Shown one piece after another: positions 59,095-64,000 of a stretch of DNA of 64,000 nt. This DNA is from Burkholderia savannae (lineage in GTDB: Bacteria; Pseudomonadota; Gammaproteobacteria; Burkholderiales; Burkholderiaceae). How positions within the stretch are numbered: position 1 is the first letter of the stretch; every line of letters begins with the position of its first letter. Location: positions 744,001 to 808,000 of the forward strand of contig NZ_CP013418.1 of assembly GCF_001524445.2 (NCBI RefSeq). Direction: 5' to 3'. A model generated the notes under the pieces. That model worked only from the letters and a program-made list of their open reading frames with translations. It was not told the origin of the DNA and ran no database searches. A program made the translations under genes and the position numbers.

Positions 59095-60042
59095 TCAGCG
59101 CCGCGCGATTGATGTGGGCGTAACGCCGTACATCAACTTGAATGCACGGCTGAAATGTGAAACATCGTTAAAACCATATGCTGACGCGATGTCCGACACC
59201 CGCCCCATACGTCCGTCATTGAGTGCCATGTAACACTCGTGCAATCTCGCTTGCCACAGCCACCGAACCGCAGTGGTTCCTTCAGCCGCGAATGCACGAT
59301 TAAGGGTTCTGTTTGATATACCTATAGCATTCGCAATTTTACTTATATCGAGACTCGAATCCGAGAGATTTCCCGTGATGTAGCGTTTGGCACGCTCTAC
59401 TACATCAATCTGTCGACTCTCAATCAACCCTCCACTGTATAGCTCCATCTCGATTGCAGCACTGAATATATCGATCACCGAAGATCCAATCTTCGCGCGC
59501 GCACTCGCGTCAACCACCAGATCCATCTGAGCTGCGCCACGGATGACTGTCGAGGCAAGTGCGCCTATCTGAGAATGGGTGTTAATTGGAACTGCGGTGA
59601 GCTTCTCGATGTTCGGGATTCTATGTAACATTTGGCTTCGCGGAAGACTAAGCAATGTAATTTTATAATCAGAAATAAACTCATAATCGAATGGGCGCGC
59701 GGTATCATAGATAACCATATTTCCGCAATTTTGTATTGCTCTTTTCCCATTTTGTTCAATGTTAGCACCTCCAGACTCTAAGATGCTAACCAGAAAATCT
59801 TCACTTGGAGATTGGCGGACATCTGAAATTTTTCGCGAATAGGCGACGGCTGGCGCTTCAACATGGCCGATCCCAACATGGCCAAATGCTTGCCGCGACA
59901 GAAAGGCTCTAAAATCTCGCGCTGCGTTTAACGGTATAGTCGATTCTGATTGGCAATATATTCGTCGAATGACGTCTTGCCAATATGTCACGCGCTCAGC
60001 TTCCGTGACACCCATAGTGTCGATCCGTTCGATCACGATCAC
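59095..60042 (-). CDS. AraC-family transcriptional regulator, likely amidase regulator
   Basis: A 315-residue regulator with an AraC-binding-like N-terminal domain (EDFLVSILESGGANIEQNGK, YDTARPFDYEF), the layout of FeaR/NitR-type regulators. The C-terminal DNA-binding domain has LDISKIANAIGISNRTLNRA and VSDIASAYGFNDVSHFSRAF. It is divergent from the amidase gene across 256 bp of A/T-rich DNA, so it probably activates that gene in response to an amide or nitrile. The start is GTG at 60042; an internal ATG at residue 10 is an alternative. GC is clearly lower than in core genes, which points to transfer. Confidence 0.9.
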   Translation of the reverse strand: MIVIERIDTMGVTEAERVTYWQDVIRRIYCQSESTIPLNAARDFRAFLSRQAFGHVGIGHVEAPAVAYSRKISDVRQSPSEDFLVSILESGGANIEQNGKRAIQNCGNMVIYDTARPFDYEFISDYKITLLSLPRSQMLHRIPNIEKLTAVPINTHSQIGALASTVIRGAAQMDLVVDASARAKIGSSVIDIFSAAIEMELYSGGLIESRQIDVVERAKRYITGNLSDSSLDISKIANAIGISNRTLNRAFAAEGTTAVRWLWQARLHECYMALNDGRMGRVSDIASAYGFNDVSHFSRAFKLMYGVTPTSIARR

Positions 60043-60298
60043 AAAATATAATTAGTTGGACAAATTCCAGCAAACGCAAGTATTGCATCGATCAAATTTC
60101 GACTGCCAAAATAATCATCTGCAAAATGCATACCATCGAGATCGCGCTGAGGAAAAATGAGATGAAATTGCCTGAAATTGCTGTATATTCGTGGTTGTCG
60201 AGTAACCATAAATTTCATCGAATATATTGATGAGATTCTGAATTTCAGTGATCGATGCACGTTAGATCCTAACTACTATAAATTTAATTGATACCACC

Positions 60299-61687
60299 GT
60301 GGATATTGCATACTTGGGCGTGTCCGAGATATCGTCGATGCTTAAGCGGCGGCTTCTCTCCGCGGTTGAGTTGACTCGGATCATGCTTTCTCGCATTGAT
60401 ACAGTCGACCCAATCATGCAGGCATACATCCGGGTAACGGAAGCTTCCGCGCTCGCCGAAGCGAACCGAGCCGAGCGGGAAATCGCGCGTGGGATAGATC
60501 GCGGACCCTTGCACGGTGTGCCAGTGGCAGTGAAGGACATTTTTGACATGAAGGGAGTGCCAACAACGGCAGGCATGGCAATTCGCGCCAATGCCCTTGC
60601 GACGGAAGACGCCACAGTCATTCGGCGATTGCGCGAAGCAGGTGCTGTGATACTCGGTAAGTTGTCTATGACGGAGGGCGCTTACGCGGAACATCGGGCG
60701 CCGTTCCCGACACCACGTAACGCGTGGCACGCCGACTATTGGCCTGGTGCGTCGTCGAGCGGTAGCGCGGTTGCCGTATCCGCCGGTCTCTGTTACGCAG
60801 CGCTCGCATCCGAAACTGGCGGCTCGATCCGCCTGCCCGCCGCTGCCAACGGAGTTACGGGTATCAAGCCTACTTGGGGACGTGTGTCTCGCCATCGAAC
60901 GTTCGAGCTTGCCTCGACCCTCGACCACGTTGGTGTGATCGCTCGATCGGCTGCTGACGCTGCGGCCGCTCTTGGAATTGTCGCCGGCCGGGACCCCGCC
61001 GACCCGACTACGTCGCTCCGCGCAGTGCCTCAATTTTCCGTCGAGCCGTGCCATGACCTCGAAGGCGTTCGGCTTGGCGTCGACACGTCGTGGCTCGGCG
61101 CGCGCCTCAGCAACGTGATGTCCCTGGCGATCTCCGATGCCATTGCGACGCTCTCTGACCTCGGCGCGACGATCGTGGAGGTTGCGCTGCCAAATGTCGA
61201 AGAAATGATCTGGGACTGGTTTCCGGTATGCGCGGTACAAGCGGCAGTCGCACACGATACGACCTACCCATCTCGCAGAAGCGAATACAGTCCGAGTCTC
61301 GCGACGCTGATTGAGCAAGGACGCGCACTGCCGGGCACGCAGTACCAACGATTGCTGTTGCGCCGTCAGGAGTTCCGAGGCAGGCTGCTGGCGTTGTTCA
61401 GTCAAGTCGATTTCGTCGCGCTGCCTGTATTGCCGGCTGGCGTTCCGACGATCGAACGCATGTCTAGAATTGACGACGAACTTATTGCGGACATCCATCG
61501 ATTCACATGCCCATTCAATATGGCCAGTTTGCCTTCCGTGGTCTTGCCCTGCGGATTTTCTGCAGACGCGATGCCGCTGGTTTTTCAGTTGATCGGTGCA
61601 CCATTTTCTGAAGCAGAATTGGTGAACGCATCCAACGCATTCCAATCCGCGACTGACTGGCATGCGAAACACCCGGTAGGCGCGTGA
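60299..61687 (+). CDS. Amidase signature-family hydrolase
   Basis: A 462-residue amidase. The Ser-cisSer-Lys triad is visible: Lys in GVPVAVKDIFDMKGV, cis-Ser in WPGASSSGSAVAVSAG and nucleophile Ser in ASETGGSIRLPAAANG, followed by GIKPTWGRVSRHRTF and DHVGVIARSAADAA. The family hydrolyses C-N bonds of carboxamides, including indoleacetamide, malonamide and glutamine-like substrates; the N- and C-terminal parts do not fix the substrate. It is not a GatA, since there is no gatB or gatC. The start is GTG at 60299 in A/T-rich DNA with a weak ribosome binding site. It is paired with the divergent AraC regulator. Confidence 0.92.
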   Translation: MDIAYLGVSEISSMLKRRLLSAVELTRIMLSRIDTVDPIMQAYIRVTEASALAEANRAEREIARGIDRGPLHGVPVAVKDIFDMKGVPTTAGMAIRANALATEDATVIRRLREAGAVILGKLSMTEGAYAEHRAPFPTPRNAWHADYWPGASSSGSAVAVSAGLCYAALASETGGSIRLPAAANGVTGIKPTWGRVSRHRTFELASTLDHVGVIARSAADAAAALGIVAGRDPADPTTSLRAVPQFSVEPCHDLEGVRLGVDTSWLGARLSNVMSLAISDAIATLSDLGATIVEVALPNVEEMIWDWFPVCAVQAAVAHDTTYPSRRSEYSPSLATLIEQGRALPGTQYQRLLLRRQEFRGRLLALFSQVDFVALPVLPAGVPTIERMSRIDDELIADIHRFTCPFNMASLPSVVLPCGFSADAMPLVFQLIGAPFSEAELVNASNAFQSATDWHAKHPVGA

Positions 61688-62070
61688 GAGGGCCAGAATT
61701 CTCCAGGCAATTCCAAATAATTTTTGCCAAAGCTCGTGCCCATGATTCCCGTGGATTGGCCTAACCTTAATGTCACGACGTGTCTCCCACGATATTTCGT
61801 CAGTACACACATCAAATTCATCACAAGTTGTCGCAGTACATATCATATTGAATGCGTCCTCGAGATACGACGACGGTGGTCGATGCACTTGCATGTTGAG
61901 TTGATGCTGACCAACATCTCGAAATAAAAGAGTGATCGCCGTTTCGGCGATCGCGCCCCCCCTCTGAGGAAAACCGGATAGAAGCAGGCGGTGGTCTGAG
62001 ACTAGTAAATACGTTTCTCTGCCTCGTGTCCGCAGATGCCCATGACGCCCCCCCAATTTGATGGCATGGC
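61688..62070. other. Intergenic/remnant region, no intact gene
   Basis: About 380 bp after the amidase stop. It holds a minus-strand intrinsic terminator (61924-61955) and a stretch resembling the 58.5-58.6 kb region: CCACCGCCTGC on the minus strand, then the terminator. A short minus-strand tail ending HEAEKRIY lies just upstream. No complete gene is visible. Confidence 0.4.
61924..61955 (-). terminator. Intrinsic terminator, minus strand
   Basis: A perfect 8-bp stem GATCGCCG (61934-61941) with CGGCGATC (61945-61952) and loop TTT, followed on the minus strand by ACTCTTTTATTTC. It resembles the terminator at 58513-58546 in stem sequence and setting. Confidence 0.65.
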
Positions 62071-62220
62071 CTATCGATCGGCAGATGAGACAATTTCAAG
62101 TGCTTTAAGGACTATCGGTTTGTCGACCATCGTCCCGTCAACGGAGACTGCTTCGCCACCACTCGCCTGCGCGGCTCTTACGACACGGCGTGCCCATTCC
62201 GTTTCCTTGTCGGAATAGGC
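62071..62220 (-). pseudogene. C-terminal fragment of a CitE-like (HpcH/HpaI, citrate lyase beta family) gene
   Basis: The minus strand encodes [20 protein letters not shown], then [20 protein letters not shown] and LEIVSSADR before a TAG at 62071-62073. SVDGxMVDxPIV near the C-terminus is characteristic of CitE-like/HpcH-type lyases of about 290 residues. Only the last ~50 residues remain; upstream the sequence passes directly into an IS3 orfB fragment at about 62,220. It is a relic. Confidence 0.65.
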
Positions 62221-62345
62221 GAATGGCCTCGGCGCGGCTGCGGAACCATTCCCGGTTCAGCAATTCGTCACGCAGCTTGCCGTTGAAGCTCTCGACGAAC
62301 CCGTTTTGCCACGGACTGCCCGGTGCGATGAAGGCAGGACCGATG
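62221..62345 (-). mobile_element. Internal fragment of an IS3-family OrfB transposase
   Basis: The minus strand encodes [20 protein letters not shown], then [20 protein letters not shown], the rve-domain segment of IS3-family OrfB that carries the catalytic Glu. Both ends are internal to orfB and no terminal repeats flank it, so this is a scar joining the CitE remnant to nifE. Confidence 0.85.
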
Positions 62346-62365
62346 GCTACAAGAAACGTCTCAAG

Positions 62366-63643
62366 TCAGTGGCGCTCCTGGTTGATGTCGAGCCACGGCA
62401 TCCGCGCCTTCAGCGCGACGAACTGCGAGCGGCCGCCCGACAGCATGATGTTGGCCTTCGCGTCGCGCAGCATCGCGTACATCTCGCGCGGCGTCATGTC
62501 GTCGATCATGTGCGCGTCGTCGCCCATGATCTCCTTGATTTTTTCCTTGTCTTCCTTCGTGCTCTTCTTGATGCTGGTGCCGACGATCTCCATCCCCGCC
62601 TCCTGCAGCGCGGCGACGACCGACCACGACTTCACGCCGCCCGTGATCAACAGCACGCGCTTGCCGGTGAGGCGCGCCTTGTAGTGCGCGATACGCTTCC
62701 ACGCACGCGCTTCCTCGGCCTCGATCAGGCGCTCGGTGCGATCGATCAGGCCGGCGTGCGCGCCCTGCTGCACGAGCAGCTTCGCGATCTGCCGCAGCGT
62801 GTCGCTCATGTCGCCGATGCCGTAGAACGAACCTTCAAAATACGGAATGCCGTAGCGCTGCTGCATCTTCGTCGCGATGTTGATCATCGACTTCGAGCAC
62901 ACCATCATGTTGACCTTCGCGCGGTGCGAGGCGGCGATCTCGTTGTAGCGGCCGTCGCCGGAGATGCACGACAGGACCCGGACGCCGAGCGCGTCGAGGA
63001 GCGGCTTCGTCTGCCACAGCTCGCCCGACAGGTTGTACTCGCCGATGATGTTGATGTCGTACGGCGTCGTGTACGCGGGCTCGCGCGTGCCGATCACGTA
63101 GTCGAGGATCGCCTCGCCGCCGAGCTTGTTGCCAAGGTTCTTCGGCCCGGCGAAGCCGGGCGAGTTGACCGGGATCACCGGCTTGCCGAACTTCTCGGAC
63201 GCGCGCTTGCAGACGGCCTCGATGTCATCGCCGATCAGCGCGGTCACGCAGGTTTGATAGACGAACACAGCCGGCGGATCGTATTTCTCGATGATCTCGC
63301 GCACGCTCTTGAAGAGCCGCTTCTCGCCGCCGTAGACGACGTCGAGCTCGTTGATGTCGGTCGTGAAGCCCGTGCGGTAGAGCTGCGATCCGGACGAGGC
63401 CGAGTGCCGGTTGTCCCACGAGTTGCCTTCGCACGCGATCGGGCCGTGCACGAAATGGGCGACGTCGACGATCGGCTGCAGCGCGATCTTCGCGCCGTCG
63501 AACGCGCAGCCGCCCCCGGCTGCGCCGGGCGACAGCTGCTTCGTGCAGCCCTTCTTGCGCTGCTTCTCGCTCTTGCCCTGGTTCTTGTCGCAACCCGGCT
63601 CGTCGAACACTTCGGCGATCTTGGCTTTCAGCGATGCGGACAT
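62366..63643 (-). CDS. nifE: Nitrogenase FeMo-cofactor scaffold protein NifE, 3'-truncated
   Basis: 425 residues are preserved. NifE features: CAFDGAKIALQPIVDVAHFV near the N-terminus, the metal-cluster Cys in HGPIACEGNSWDNRH, VYQTCVTALIGDD, VNSPGFAGPKNLGNKLGGEA, NIIGEYNLSGELWQTKPLLD and LITGGVKSWSVVAALQEAGM. NifE with NifN forms the scaffold on which FeMo-co is completed. The gene stops abruptly after WLDINQERH where family members continue for some 45 or more residues (HxxYAGYDG segment), because an IS3 fragment abuts. It is probably inactive unless a second copy exists. The ATG at 63643 follows AAGGAG and a sigma-54 promoter. Confidence 0.92.
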   Translation of the reverse strand: MSASLKAKIAEVFDEPGCDKNQGKSEKQRKKGCTKQLSPGAAGGGCAFDGAKIALQPIVDVAHFVHGPIACEGNSWDNRHSASSGSQLYRTGFTTDINELDVVYGGEKRLFKSVREIIEKYDPPAVFVYQTCVTALIGDDIEAVCKRASEKFGKPVIPVNSPGFAGPKNLGNKLGGEAILDYVIGTREPAYTTPYDINIIGEYNLSGELWQTKPLLDALGVRVLSCISGDGRYNEIAASHRAKVNMMVCSKSMINIATKMQQRYGIPYFEGSFYGIGDMSDTLRQIAKLLVQQGAHAGLIDRTERLIEAEEARAWKRIAHYKARLTGKRVLLITGGVKSWSVVAALQEAGMEIVGTSIKKSTKEDKEKIKEIMGDDAHMIDDMTPREMYAMLRDAKANIMLSGGRSQFVALKARMPWLDINQERH

Positions 63644-63679
63644 GTCGGGCTCCTTACGGGATCGGGCAACGGGATAGCC

Positions 63680-63694
63680 GCAAGTTCCATACCA
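63680..63694 (-). promoter_or_regulatory. Sigma-54 (-24/-12) promoter of nifE
   Basis: On the minus strand TGGTATGGAACTTGC matches the nif consensus TGGYAYR-N4-TTGC with the required 10 bases between GG and GC, about 37 bp before the nifE start. A near-match to the NifA upstream activator TGT-N10-ACA (TGT-N10-ACG) lies at 63748-63763. Confidence 0.8.
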
Positions 63695-64000
63695 CGCGCC
63701 GGAACCGCATGAACACCGTGCGCAGCGGCACGCCGGACGGCGCGCGTTGTCGGTATCGAGACGCGCTTTGGACGATTTGAACGGATTGCGACAATCGACG
63801 GTGGCGCGCGGGCTCGGCGGCCGTCGCACGATCGACGACGGGGACGACACGCGCGCGACGCCGACCCGCTCAACCGTTCCCGCGCTCGATCGCGACCGCC
63901 CGCGCAATCGCTCGGGCGCGCGTCGAGCGACGCGCGGGATGACGCGGGCGCCTGCACCACCACATAGGCCGCGAGCGCGCGGCGCCACCACCCCGCCTTC
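63695..64000. other. Upstream region of nifE to the window edge
   Basis: About 300 bp with no credible gene. It holds a near-match NifA activator site at 63748-63763. There is no nifK reading frame directly upstream of nifE, so nifE here starts its own transcription unit. Confidence 0.4.

Overview
The window is high-GC DNA with Burkholderia-type gene content: CapA/GYD, a DUF2760 and twin-Hsp70 operon, ProQ, H-NS-like proteins with the C-terminal W-(T/S)-G-R-G motif, a VgrG, and IS3-family fragments. I assign it to Burkholderia sensu lato. The species cannot be fixed from sequence alone. The nifE at the right end suggests a diazotrophic or formerly diazotrophic lineage.

Layout. 1-10.2 kb looks like conserved chromosome: a partial unknown gene, GYD and CapA genes, an operon encoding DUF2760 and two Hsp70-family proteins, a 2-keto-4-pentenoate hydratase/FAH-type enzyme, ProQ and an H-NS-like protein. 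10.4-12.6 kb is a degraded island: a transposase 5' remnant, a DUF4145 protein, a truncated carbamoyltransferase and the C-terminus of a SagB-type dehydrogenase. 12.6-16.0 kb holds a LysR regulator divergent from a cupin-SDR-aldo/keto reductase operon. 16.2-17.1 kb is an IS3-family element cut off inside orfB.

17.1-55.6 kb is the centrepiece, an NRPS/PKS assembly line on the minus strand. Its order is: fatty-acyl-AMP-ligase/Cys NRPS, AT-less PKS (KS-DH-KR-ACP), AT-less PKS (KS-KR-ACP), a three-module NRPS, a PKS-epimerase hybrid, acyl-CoA dehydrogenase, kinase, C-T-TE, a CPYC disulfide oxidoreductase, an esterase and a type II thioesterase. An AraC activator diverges upstream. The order and domain content match the FK228 (romidepsin) / spiruchostatin / thailandepsin family of disulfide-bridged depsipeptide HDAC inhibitors. 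The predicted route has five steps. First, a Cys-derived starter and two malonate extensions give 3-hydroxy-7-mercaptohept-4-enoate. Second, Ala is added and epimerised by a dual C/E domain. Third, Cys is added and epimerised by an E domain. Fourth, an aliphatic residue is extended by a PKS module to a statine. Fifth, the TE closes the ring and the oxidoreductase makes the disulfide. No acyltransferase or phosphopantetheinyl transferase is present, so both must act in trans.

55.6-64.0 kb is a mosaic: a frameshifted, truncated vgrG, a second H-NS-like gene, an AT-rich AraC regulator/amidase pair, fragments of a CitE-like gene and an IS3 orfB, and a 3'-truncated nifE that keeps a sigma-54 promoter. 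The assembly-line cluster is therefore flanked by broken mobile or T6SS genes, which fits acquisition by transfer.
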